Source: Actinopolyspora saharensis | GTDB lineage: Bacteria > Actinomycetota > Actinomycetes > Mycobacteriales > Pseudonocardiaceae | Direction of reading: 5' to 3' | Assembly: GCF_900100925.1 (NCBI RefSeq) | Contig: NZ_FNKO01000002.1 | Location: forward strand, 1,302,001 to 1,366,000 | Length of the DNA stretch: 64,000 nt | Part shown: piece after piece, positions 42,545 through 50,524 of the stretch | Layout of the letters: each line of letters opens with the position of its first letter | How positions within the stretch are numbered: the stretch's first letter is position 1 | Translations under genes and position numbers: made by a program | The notes under the pieces: generated by a model | Told to the model about the DNA's origin: nothing | Seen by the model: only the letters and a program-made list of their open reading frames with translations | The model's database searches: none

Positions 42545-44218
42545 GTGCAGGTCAAGAATCTTGTGGGACATGCCGTCGCGCTGAGCACGGCGGCAGCCCT
42601 GGTCACGGCCGCTCCCGCGGCGGCCGAGAACGCCGAGCAGAACGACTCCGGCAACCGGCAGCCGAGCGCCACGAGCTCTCAGCAGCCCGCGCCGTCGAGC
42701 GAGAGCTCGGAGAGCACGACCGAGCAGGACGCCGCTGAGGACACCGCGGAGGAGACCTCCGCCGAGGAGTCCACTGCGGAGTCCTCCGAGACGGACTCGG
42801 CCCAGCAGGAGACGACCGAGCAGGGCGCGACCGAGCGGAGCTCCTCCGAGCAGAAGTCGGTCGAGCGGAGCTCGGAGCCCGCGGGCGAGGAGTCCACCAC
42901 CTCCCGGAGCACCGCGAGCACCGGCGACCCGCTGCGGGGCCCCGTCTACGGCGAGACCCCGAAGACGCCCGGTTCGGCGGAGGCGGACGAGCAGGGATCC
43001 CTCGAGACCTACGAGGCAGCGCCCGGAGACGGCGAGGGCGCGATCCAGGACCGCTACGAGGGGCTCGACCAGCAGACCAAGGAGCGCGTCGGGCAGCAGG
43101 AGGGCGACGAGGTCGTCGTCAGCGACTCGCTGCGCTATCAGGACTACTCCAACGCCCGGTTCTACTGGTCCCAGCAGTACGGCGTGAAGATCGTGTTCGG
43201 CGCGGTGCTGGACAAGTACATTCAGCTCGGCGGGCACGAGTCGCTCGGTGTTCCGTCCACGGACGAGCTCACCACCGACGACGGAGCCACCTACAACGAG
43301 TTCGTCTACAGCGACGCCAACGGTGACACGACCAGTGCCATCTACGACCACTCCGCGGCGGGCACGCACGCGATCCTGGGCCCGATGCTGGAGAAGTGGC
43401 GTTCCGTCGGTGGAGCCGACGAGCTGGGCTACCCGATCAGCGACACCTACCTGACCTACGACCAGCGGGCCACGTTCAACAACTTCCAGAACGATGCCAC
43501 GATCTTCTGGACGGAAGACGCGGACGCCCACGTGCTGCGGGACGAGGTCCGGGACAAGTGGGGGCTGACCGGTGGGCCGAACGGCCCGCTCGGCTACCCG
43601 ACCACCGACCAGGGGGTCACCCCGGACGGCAGGGGCAAGTACAACCACTTCGAGAACAACGCCTCGATCTACTGGACCGCCGAGACCAACGCCCACGTGG
43701 TCCGGGGGGCGATCCGGGACAAGTGGTCCGCCACCGGCTGGGAGCGCGGCCCGATGGGCTACCCGACCAGTGACGAGATCACCGCAGGCGACGAGGTCGG
43801 CAAGTACAACACGTTCACCGGCACCGACGGCCTGCCCGCCGGGATCGTGTGGAGCCCCGACACCGGGGCGCACACCGTGCAGGGCCGGATCGCCCAGCGC
43901 TACATGAACCTCGGCGGCCCGAGCGGCGTGCTCGGCTACCCGACCACCGACGAGAGCAACACCCCGGACGGCAGGGGCAAGTACAACCACTTCAACGGTG
44001 CCGGCGGCGCCTCGATCTACTGGACCCCCGGCACCGGGGCCCGCGAGATCTACGGCGGCATCCGCGACCACTGGGCCAGCATGGGTTGGGAGAAGTCCTA
44101 CCTGGGCTACCCGACCACCGGCGAGTTCGAGATCGAGGGCGGTCGCAGGAACCACTTCGAGGGCGGCCACATCAGCTTCTACCGCGACTCCGGCCAGATC
44201 GTGGACCGGCGCTGGTGA
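42545..44218 (+). CDS. Secreted LGFP-repeat protein, long form
   Basis: 557 aa. GTG start with GAAAGGGG upstream; signal peptide with cleavage near AAAEN (about 27). Residues about 28-130 are Ser/Glu/Thr-rich and low in complexity. The rest consists of about six LGFP-type repeats (LGVPSTDE, LGYPISDT, LGYPTTDQG, MGYPTSDE, LGYPTTDES, LGYPTTGE). Each has a following aromatic INWT-like strand (SIYWT, IFWTED). LGFP repeats occur in actinobacterial wall proteins and are thought to hold them to, or help maintain, the arabinogalactan-peptidoglycan. It follows the second emb gene and precedes a second LGFP gene. Confidence 0.88.
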   Translation: MQVKNLVGHAVALSTAAALVTAAPAAAENAEQNDSGNRQPSATSSQQPAPSSESSESTTEQDAAEDTAEETSAEESTAESSETDSAQQETTEQGATERSSSEQKSVERSSEPAGEESTTSRSTASTGDPLRGPVYGETPKTPGSAEADEQGSLETYEAAPGDGEGAIQDRYEGLDQQTKERVGQQEGDEVVVSDSLRYQDYSNARFYWSQQYGVKIVFGAVLDKYIQLGGHESLGVPSTDELTTDDGATYNEFVYSDANGDTTSAIYDHSAAGTHAILGPMLEKWRSVGGADELGYPISDTYLTYDQRATFNNFQNDATIFWTEDADAHVLRDEVRDKWGLTGGPNGPLGYPTTDQGVTPDGRGKYNHFENNASIYWTAETNAHVVRGAIRDKWSATGWERGPMGYPTSDEITAGDEVGKYNTFTGTDGLPAGIVWSPDTGAHTVQGRIAQRYMNLGGPSGVLGYPTTDESNTPDGRGKYNHFNGAGGASIYWTPGTGAREIYGGIRDHWASMGWEKSYLGYPTTGEFEIEGGRRNHFEGGHISFYRDSGQIVDRRW

Positions 44219-44262
44219 GCAGCCGCGGACCGCGGAATCCCGCCACTCGGCGGTAACCACTT

Positions 44263-44303
44263 CGGAGGGCTTTCCGGGGATTCCCGGAAGGCCCTCCGTT
44301 TTT
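44263..44303 (+). terminator. Intrinsic terminator after the first LGFP gene
   Basis: CGGAGGGCTTTCCGGG / CCCGGAAGGCCCTCCG with a 4-nt loop, one wobble pair, then TTTTT. A textbook Rho-independent terminator, 44 nt after the stop. Confidence 0.85.
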
Positions 44304-44424
44304 CTCACGGACGGGTGAAAAAACTAAGACCAACGCGTGAGAAGCCGTGTTCGTTCCACAACTTCCGTCCTGGCCCGCGCACTCTGAGTTCGTCCGGATC
44401 ACCGAGGCGAACAGGAGATCTTCC

Positions 44425-45276
44425 GTGACTTCCCGAAAGGGTTCCATTTTCCGCAAGAGCGCGGCCAGCACCGCCACCCTGCTCGCGGCGACGCTCTCGC
44501 TCGGGCTGTCCGGCACGGCCAGCGGTGACGTCACCCAGCAGACCGGTGCGCAGCAAACCGGTGCGCAGGACACCAAGGCCGCGCCCGCACCAGCTCAGTT
44601 CAGCCCGATCCAGGAAAGATACTGGAACGAACCGCACCTGCGCAGAGTGCTCGGCAACCCCGTGGACTCCGAGCAGAGCACCAACGGAATGTCCTACCAG
44701 GAGTACCAGCACGGCTGGATGTACCACACCGAGGACACCGGCGCCCACGAGGTGCACGGCGCCATCTCGGACCGCTACGAGGCCCTGGGAGGGCACTCCA
44801 ACTACAACGTGCCCATCACGGACGAGCTTCCCACTCCGGACGAGGTGGGTCGGTTCAACCACTTCGCGGGCACCGAGGCCATCGGCACCGCCTCGATCTA
44901 CTGGACCGCGGAGACCGGAGCGCACGGCGTCTGGGGCCCCGTGCGCGAGTTCTGGGGGCAGCGGGGCTTCGAGCGGGGCTACCTGGACTATCCCGTGACG
45001 GACACGGCCGACACCCAGGAGGGCGACGGCGTCTACACCCACTTCCGGGGGGCCGACCACGCGGGCGCCTCGGTCTACTGGAACCGCGAGACGGGAACGC
45101 ACTCGGTGCGCGGCACGATCCGCGAGCTGTGGCTGAGTATGGGGGCCGAGACCTCCTGGCTGGGCTACCCGGACTCCAACGAGTACGGCGTGCCCGGGGG
45201 CAGGCGCAGCGATTTCCAGGGCGGCTACATCTACTGGAACGCCTCCACTGGCAAGGCCACCGCGCACCGCTACTGA
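44425..45276 (+). CDS. Secreted LGFP-repeat protein, short form
   Basis: 283 aa from a GTG with CAGGAGAT upstream. Signal peptide with a long charged N-region (MTSRKGSIFRKS..., cleavage near TASGD, about 32). A short Gln/Thr linker leads into about four LGFP-like repeats (LGNPVDSEQ, YNVPITDE, LDYPVTDT, LGYPDSNE). They alternate with WT/YWN strands (SIYWTAETGAHGV, SVYWNRETGTHSV, YIYWNASTGKA). It has no catalytic domain. Related to the preceding gene but clearly diverged; a terminator between them implies separate control. Confidence 0.87.
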   Translation: MTSRKGSIFRKSAASTATLLAATLSLGLSGTASGDVTQQTGAQQTGAQDTKAAPAPAQFSPIQERYWNEPHLRRVLGNPVDSEQSTNGMSYQEYQHGWMYHTEDTGAHEVHGAISDRYEALGGHSNYNVPITDELPTPDEVGRFNHFAGTEAIGTASIYWTAETGAHGVWGPVREFWGQRGFERGYLDYPVTDTADTQEGDGVYTHFRGADHAGASVYWNRETGTHSVRGTIRELWLSMGAETSWLGYPDSNEYGVPGGRRSDFQGGYIYWNASTGKATAHRY

Positions 45277-45621
45277 TCTGGCTGCCGGTGGGTGGTGTTC
45301 CCCCTGCGGGGCCGCTGGGCTCTTCCGCGGAATGCGTGAACACCACTCGCCGTCCCGGCGGTCGGTTTCCGGGCCGGTTCTTTTCGCCACCGCGGGCGAA
45401 AGCGGCGGGAACGGGCGTCTCCGTTCCCGCCGAACATCACTTGAGCAGGCGTTCCGGCCGGAACGCCGCCCGGAGGGCGACCGATGTGAGGCGTCCTCGA
45501 CGCGGATTCGTCGGATGGTGACATCCGGGATCGGAGCACTTCGGACGCGGTTGCACGGCCATTCGAGTCGGCTGCGAGAATCGACCGTGGATTCGGGGCC
45601 GGGGCGATGGGAGACTCGGAT
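45277..45621. other. Intergenic stretch after the second LGFP gene
   Basis: No gene is recognised. A spaced inverted repeat GTGGTGTTC (45292-45300) / GAACACCAC (45338-45346) could fold as the 3' end of the LGFP transcript. Confidence 0.4.
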
Positions 45622-46203
45622 ATGACCGTGAAGTGCTCCATTGTGGACAACATGCTGGTCGCTGAGTTCGATCCCACCATGTTCAGGTGGCTACGCGCTT
45701 CACTTCCCCGCTACCGGGACATAATCCAGGGCCGCCTGGACGAGTACCGCGAATACGACTGGCTCTGCGAGCGGCTCTCCCTCCCGCTGCCCGTCACTCC
45801 GCTGGACTCCACGATGCTGCGGGCGCTGCGGGACAACTGGTGCGACCCGGTCGAGGACGACGCGCTGCGGGACTGGATGGAAGCCGACCTGGTCAGCAGG
45901 CTGCGCGACGACGCGGACCTGGTGCTGTCCACCCTGCCCGCCGAAGGCGATCAGTTGCTGCTGCACACGGCCGAGCAGGTCGAGGCGTGGTTCTGGGTGC
46001 TGGTCAACATGCGCATCGCCTACGGGGTGGAGCACGGCGTCCTGGGGCCGGGCTGTCCCCCGATCGACAAGCACTTCGACAAGACCGCGGACTGGAACGA
46101 CCCGCTCACTCCGGCGCGTTTCGCCGTGTGGTGGCTGCATCGGGTCGCGGAGTCGCTGCGCAAGGTCTCGGGCCAGCCGCTGCCGGAGTACTCCTGCTAC
46201 TGA
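45622..46203 (+). CDS. Hypothetical protein
   Basis: 193 aa from an ATG at 45622 (GGGAG 8 nt upstream); an ATG five codons earlier (45607) is also possible. Acidic, soluble, rich in Trp and Leu, with no signal peptide or membrane segment. Seen: MFRWLRASLPRYRDIIQGRL, DWMEADLVSRLRDDADLVL, EQVEAWFWVLVNMRIAYGVEHGV and ARFAVWWLHRVAES. The helix with WxWVLVNMRIAYG recalls DUF2017-like proteins of actinobacteria, but I cannot confirm that. No operon partner. Confidence 0.6.
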   Translation: MTVKCSIVDNMLVAEFDPTMFRWLRASLPRYRDIIQGRLDEYREYDWLCERLSLPLPVTPLDSTMLRALRDNWCDPVEDDALRDWMEADLVSRLRDDADLVLSTLPAEGDQLLLHTAEQVEAWFWVLVNMRIAYGVEHGVLGPGCPPIDKHFDKTADWNDPLTPARFAVWWLHRVAESLRKVSGQPLPEYSCY

Positions 46204-46803
46204 GTGCGACCGTCACGCCGTGACAGAGCCGCCGCACGCTCGTGCGCGCGTGCTCGCCGCCCTCTCCCGGAGCTGGCGGCAGTGATCATCTGCGCACTCG
46301 TTGTGCGGGCTACTTACCTGTGTCTCGTCAGTGGAGTGCTCGTCGTCTCCTCGAGAGGTCCGGCTGTACTCGTGGCACGAACAAGGTCCTTCTCCGAGAA
46401 GCAACGCTCCTGCAGGAACCCGCCGAGGACATGTGGGGTTCCCTTGCCCCCGGATGCGGAAAGCACACGGACCGCTGAACGTTATTCATGAACACCAACG
46501 GACAATCCCGCACAATTCGAACACGTTGACCACACGAATTGTTTCGGAAACTTCGGCGATCCGGCCACGGCGGTACTTCGCGGTGCTGAGCGCGGCGGTC
46601 GTGCTCACCTGGGCCCAGCAGGGCGTCCCCAGGTCACGACGAGGATTGCGAACCAGGACGAGACACGGAAACCGAGGCCGCCTGTGACAGCGGCAACGCG
46701 GCACGATGGAACAACGTGAGACCCCTATGGGGCCCGGGTCGGTCTTGGTCGAAAGCCTGCCACCGGGGGATTCGCTCATGCCCGGCTCCACCCACCCCGC
46801 GGC
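46204..46803. other. Gene-poor region
   Basis: About 600 bp without a convincing gene. Short frames exist on both strands; one plus-strand stretch around 46557-46620 reads like a degraded signal peptide (RRYFAVLSAAVVLTW). I see no RNA gene or repeat copy. Confidence 0.4.
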
Positions 46804-47343
46804 TCACTCCCCCGACCAGATCCGGTCCAGCGGTAGCCTCCCGGTCGGGATCGCCGACCGCCCCGGCGGCCGCGGCGCGGGCCAGCCCAGCGCTATGCCG
46901 GTGCGCACCGACCAGGGCTCTGCGAACCCGGCCAGCGCGCTCGCCCGCTCCGCGTTCTCCCGCGGGAAGAACGTCGCCGGGCACGAGCCGAGTCCCTCGA
47001 ACCCGGCCGCCGTCACGATCGCCTGCGCGATCCGGCCCCCGTCGAATTCGGCGTCCTGACCGCTGCGATCCAGCGCCAGCAGCACCACCACGGGCGCCTG
47101 GCTCAGGTGCAGCGCGTAGCTCCCGCACCGGCTCAACCGCTCGCGCTGCTGCCGGTCCCGCACCGTGTGCAGCCGCCACGGCTGCCTGTTGCGGGCCGAA
47201 CCGGTCCACCGCGCCACCTCGAGAACCCGGCGCAGCTGCTGCTCGGTGACCTCCCGGTCGGTGAACCAGCGCGTGGCCCGCAGCCCGCGCAACGTCTCCA
47301 AGGGATCCTCGGAATGGGCACCACGCCCGCTCGGTTCGCTCAC
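46804..47343 (-). CDS. Nitroreductase-family protein
   Basis: 179 aa FMN-dependent nitroreductase fold, a short form. Seen: LRATRWFTDREVTEQQLRRVLEVARWTGSARNRQPWR in outline (R-x-x-R/W-F and SARNRQPW are the FMN-binding start), a hydrophobic APVVVLLALD strand, and GGRIAQAIVTAAGFEGLGSCP. It ends GIALGWPAP. Reduces unknown nitro, flavin or quinone compounds. GTG start at 47343 without a Shine-Dalgarno; CATACT 7 nt upstream suggests leaderless transcription. Divergent from the YbaK-like gene with an 83-bp shared promoter region. Confidence 0.82.
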   Translation of the reverse strand: MSEPSGRGAHSEDPLETLRGLRATRWFTDREVTEQQLRRVLEVARWTGSARNRQPWRLHTVRDRQQRERLSRCGSYALHLSQAPVVVLLALDRSGQDAEFDGGRIAQAIVTAAGFEGLGSCPATFFPRENAERASALAGFAEPWSVRTGIALGWPAPRPPGRSAIPTGRLPLDRIWSGE

Positions 47344-47350
47344 GAACTGG

Positions 47351-47356
47351 AGTATG
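47351..47356 (-). promoter_or_regulatory. -10 element of the nitroreductase gene (leaderless)
   Basis: CATACT on the minus strand ends 7 nt before the GTG start; there is no ribosome-binding site. Confidence 0.35.
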
Positions 47357-47426
47357 GTGCGCTAACGTACACCCCGTCGCGACGGGTTGGCTCGGCAGCA
47401 GCCGAAACCGTATGGAGGTTCGCCAC

Positions 47427-47933
47427 GTGCAGTCGGAGACGACGGTACCGCCGGAGACGATGCTGCCGGAGCGCAGCAAGCAGGTGGCCCGAGCACTGCG
47501 AGCGGCGGAAGTGGCCGGCGAGATCAGGGAGATGCCCGGCTCCACCCGCACCGCGGCCGATGCCGCGACGGCCCTCGGCTGCGAGACCGGGGCCATCGCC
47601 AGCAGCCTCGTGTTCCTTTCCGACGAACACCCAGTGCTGGTGCTCACCAGCGGACGCCACCGGGTCGACACGGACAAGCTCGCCGAGAGCCTCGAGTGGC
47701 CCCCGCTGGAGCGGGCCAAGCCCGAACGGGTGCGGCAGGCCACCGGCCAGTCGATCGGCGGTGTGGCCCCGCTCGGCCACCCCGCGGCGCTGACCACGAT
47801 CGTGGACAGCGCGCTGGCCGACTACCCGTGCGTGTGGGCGGCGGGCGGGACACCGCGCACCCTGTTCCCCACCACGCACGACGAGCTGGTGCGGATTACC
47901 GGAGGGTATTCACTCCCCGTCGCCGAGGAGTGA
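47427..47933 (+). CDS. YbaK/EbsC-type aminoacyl-tRNA deacylase domain protein
   Basis: 168 aa. The GTG at 47427 is chosen for the TGGAGG 8 nt upstream; an ATG at 47412 lacks an RBS. The YbaK fold is recognisable: SKQVARALRAAEVAGEI, AADAATALGCETGAIASSLVF, HPVLVLTSGRHRVD, and the conserved TGQSIGGVAPLGHP, which is the signature turn of the family. Family members clear mischarged tRNAs (Cys-tRNA(Pro) and others). The exact substrate is not predictable. It is followed directly by an interspersed repeat. Confidence 0.87.
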   Translation: MQSETTVPPETMLPERSKQVARALRAAEVAGEIREMPGSTRTAADAATALGCETGAIASSLVFLSDEHPVLVLTSGRHRVDTDKLAESLEWPPLERAKPERVRQATGQSIGGVAPLGHPAALTTIVDSALADYPCVWAAGGTPRTLFPTTHDELVRITGGYSLPVAEE

Positions 47934-48275
47934 GTGAGGTTCGGCGGGTCTTTTTGCTTGGCGGGTCACTTGGCGGAACCTCAGTCGGGGTCTCGCTGTG
48001 GGGAGGCCCGACATCGAGTAGCCACCTACACAACGTCGGGCCTTCCTCGCGAGACCCGAGACTGAGAACCCGCGGCGGTGCCGACTGCGCAGGCTCGAAG
48101 CACCTGCGTTGAACGGTACCCTTCAGTCGGGAGCTCCTGTCCGGGGTTTCGTGGCGACTCATTCTCTCGCGGTGGTGCCGACTGATCAGGCTCAAAGCAC
48201 CTGCGGTCGGAGTGGAGGCCTTGTTCGGAAGTTCCTGACAGAGGGTTCGACGACTCCGCTCTCCTGGAATCTCGG
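47934..48275 (+). repeat. Interspersed hairpin repeat, copy 5
   Basis: Contains type A (TTGGCGGAACCTCAGTCGGG ... CGAGACTGAGAACCCGCGGC) and then a CGGGAGCTCCTG- and TCAAAGCACCTGCGG-type tail shared with copies 4, 8 and 10. It follows the YbaK-like gene and faces the 3' end of ubiA. Confidence 0.75.
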
Positions 48276-48315
48276 CACTGTCCGCTCCAGCCGCGGAGTG
48301 CCACACTGGGTGTGT

Positions 48316-48366
48316 AGCCCCCCGGTTAGCCAGTACCAGCTTCTGGTACGCGCCGGGGGTATTTTT
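48316..48366 (+). terminator. Terminator with T-tract after repeat copy 5
   Basis: CCCCCGGTTAGC and its partial complement GCGCCGGGGG flank a CCAGTACCAGCTTCTGGTAC inner hairpin and are followed by TATTTTTG. Oriented for plus-strand transcripts. Confidence 0.6.
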
Positions 48367-48399
48367 GTTCCACCCGGCAAGCCCCGGACACCTCCTCCG

Positions 48400-48440
48400 C
48401 GCCGATCCCGGCGCGGTCGGGGACCGCACCGGGATCGGCG
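48400..48440 (-). terminator. Terminator of the glf-ubiA operon
   Basis: CGCCGATCCCGG / CCGGGATCGGCG, 12 bp, with an inner GCGGTC/GACCGC pair, 11 nt beyond the ubiA stop on the minus strand. Confidence 0.65.
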
Positions 48441-48451
48441 GGCACCGGCTC

Positions 48452-49696
48452 TCACAGGTAGAAGGCCAGGAACAGGAAGCCCGCGAGCACGCAGAACAGG
48501 ATCAGCAGCACCTTGTCCTTGAGCGCGACCTCCTCGGGCTCCCCGGCCACGCCCTTGTCCACGTCCACGGCGTAGCGCAGGATCCCGATCACGAAGGGGA
48601 TGATCGAGATGACTCCCCACCGGGAGTTGTCGTGGTTCTGGATCTCGTAGGCCCACTGGCTGTACGACATGATCATGATCGCCGCCGAGATGGCCCAGAC
48701 GAACCGCAGGTACGAGGCCGAGTAGGCCCGCAGGGACTTCCGGATCTTGGCGCCGGTCTCGTTGGCCAGCTTCACTTCGGCGTAGCGCTTGCCCGCCACC
48801 ATGAACAGCGAACCGAACGCCACGACGATGTAGAACCACTGGGTGATCACCAGCCCGGCAGCGGCACCCCCGGCCACGGCGCGCAGCAGGAACCCGGAAG
48901 CGACGATGCACAGGTCGATGACCGGCTGGTGCTTGAGCCCGAAGCAGTAGCCCAGCTGCACCGCGATGTAGACCGCCATGACGGCGAGCAGCGGGATGCT
49001 GACGAGACCGGAGATGACCAGCGACCCCACCAGCAGCAGACCGCACACGGCGTAGGCGATCGGCAGCGGGACCAGGCCCGCCGCGATGGGCCGGTTGCGC
49101 TTGGTCGGGTGGGCGCGGTCCGACTCGACGTCGAGCGCGTCGTTGATGAAGTAGATCCCGGAGGCGGCCATCGAGAAGACCACGAACGCCATGGCCGCGT
49201 CCAGCAGGATCGAGACGTCCAGCAGCGACCCCGCCGTGAACGGGGCGGCGAGCACGAGGATGTTCTTGACCCACTGCTTGGGGCGCAGCTCCCTGATCAG
49301 GCCGTTGAACAGCCCGGCGGGCGTTCCGGCCGCCGCCGTCACCCTGGCGTGGTAGGCGTCCGAGGACTTGTCGGTGCTGTCGGCGGAGGTGCTCGCCCCG
49401 CCCGCACCGGAGTCCTCCTCCAGCGCGGCGGCCTCACCACCGGCCTCCGAGCCGATGGCCCCCGAGGAGTCCGCTTCGACCTGCTCCTCGACCTGCCGCG
49501 GCAGCTCGGAGTCGGTCTCCACCGCTCCGCGGGAGGCGGCGGACTCTCCCGCCGGCTCCGTGGTGGCTGTCTCGGTGGCCACCCGCGTGCCGCCGGAGGC
49601 CTGCCCCCCGGCGATTCCTTCCGAGTCCTGCTGCGGACCCTGCCCCGTCGTGGGCTCTTCGTCGAGCTGAAACCCGGTCTCGTTCTTGTCAGCCAC
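48452..49696 (-). CDS. ubiA: Decaprenyl-phosphate phosphoribosyltransferase
   Basis: 414 aa UbiA-superfamily enzyme that joins PRPP and decaprenyl phosphate, the entry to DPA synthesis. The enzyme core starts near residue 130: LRPKQWVKNILVLAAP, first Asp motif NDALDVESDRAHPTKRNRP at 185-203, and second motif DLCIVASGFLLRAVAGG, within about nine membrane helices. The first 120 residues are an unusual Gly/Glu/Ala/Ser-rich acidic extension absent from the mycobacterial enzyme. GTG start with GGAGGAACC; it overlaps the PAP2 gene by 8 bp. Last gene of the glf operon. aftB, which follows in mycobacteria, is not here. Confidence 0.93.
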   Translation of the reverse strand: MADKNETGFQLDEEPTTGQGPQQDSEGIAGGQASGGTRVATETATTEPAGESAASRGAVETDSELPRQVEEQVEADSSGAIGSEAGGEAAALEEDSGAGGASTSADSTDKSSDAYHARVTAAAGTPAGLFNGLIRELRPKQWVKNILVLAAPFTAGSLLDVSILLDAAMAFVVFSMAASGIYFINDALDVESDRAHPTKRNRPIAAGLVPLPIAYAVCGLLLVGSLVISGLVSIPLLAVMAVYIAVQLGYCFGLKHQPVIDLCIVASGFLLRAVAGGAAAGLVITQWFYIVVAFGSLFMVAGKRYAEVKLANETGAKIRKSLRAYSASYLRFVWAISAAIMIMSYSQWAYEIQNHDNSRWGVISIIPFVIGILRYAVDVDKGVAGEPEEVALKDKVLLILFCVLAGFLFLAFYL

Positions 49697-50306
49697 GGTT
49701 CCTCCGCCGTTCGATGTAGCGACGCACACCCCACGCGACGGCCCCACCGAGTGTCGAACCCGCTGCCACGTCACTCGGATAGTGGACCCCGAGCACCAGT
49801 CTGCTGACCATCATCGGCGGCACCAGCGCGGGCGTGAGTCGACGGCCGAGCACCCTGCCGTACAGCACGGCGGCCGTCGTCGTGGAAGTCGCGTGCGAGG
49901 AGGGGAAGCTCAGTCTGCTCGGCGTGTCGACCAGCACCCTGATCCCCGGGTCGCCGGGTCTGCTGCGGCGCACCACCCGTTTGACCGCGATGGAGGCTCC
50001 GTGTGCCGCGGCCACCCCGGCCGCGGAGGCGATCCAGTCGGCGCGCCGCCCGCGGTCGGCCAGCGCCCCCACTGCTCCCAACACGAGCCACCCAATCGCG
50101 TGGTCACCGAATTTGGACATGACTCCGGCGACCGTAACCACTGGTCGCTTGGCCAGCACGCCCTGCACCCTGCGCACCGCCACCGTCTCGGCCGTAACCG
50201 CCGGTCGCGGGTGTTCCTCCGCACCCTGCTCCGCCTCGGCGGCGGGAGGTGCGGTGGTCAGCTCTGCGTCCACTTCGTCTCCGGCTTTCTTCTCGGGCAG
50301 CTGCAC
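49689..50306 (-). CDS. PAP2 phosphatase (Rv3807-like, DPPR phosphatase candidate)
   Basis: 205 aa PAP2 membrane phosphatase. Motifs are complete: KRVVRRSRP at 109-117, PSSHA at 135-139 and SRLVLGVHYPSDV at 168-180. By position between glfT2 and ubiA it should remove the 5-phosphate from decaprenylphosphoryl-5-phosphoribose, giving the DprE1 substrate. N-terminal about 50 residues are hydrophilic. The start is a GTG without a clear Shine-Dalgarno, 218 bp after glfT2, so the true start is less certain. It overlaps ubiA by 8 bp. Confidence 0.88.
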   Translation of the reverse strand: MQLPEKKAGDEVDAELTTAPPAAEAEQGAEEHPRPAVTAETVAVRRVQGVLAKRPVVTVAGVMSKFGDHAIGWLVLGAVGALADRGRRADWIASAAGVAAAHGASIAVKRVVRRSRPGDPGIRVLVDTPSRLSFPSSHATSTTTAAVLYGRVLGRRLTPALVPPMMVSRLVLGVHYPSDVAAGSTLGGAVAWGVRRYIERRRNRG

Positions 50307-50524
50307 GGGGGCTGTCGGTGTCCACCCGAGCGTTCTGGTCTCGGATCCGTGCTCTCAGCTGTAGGCGGTATTCGAATGTGGCGACCCGAACGGGCGGTCC
50401 GCGGACCCGTTGCCCGCCGAGTTCGCGCCGCGGCCCGGGGCGGGCACCACCCGCCCCCGGGCCGACGCGCTCTCCGCCCCGTGACGTGAGTCATTCCGGA
50501 CGGGTCGCCGCACGCGGATTCAGC

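Noticed and set aside
46486..46687. Fragment resembling a signal peptide around 46557-46620
   Set aside because: No start codon with RBS in frame, and no continuing domain; at most a relic.
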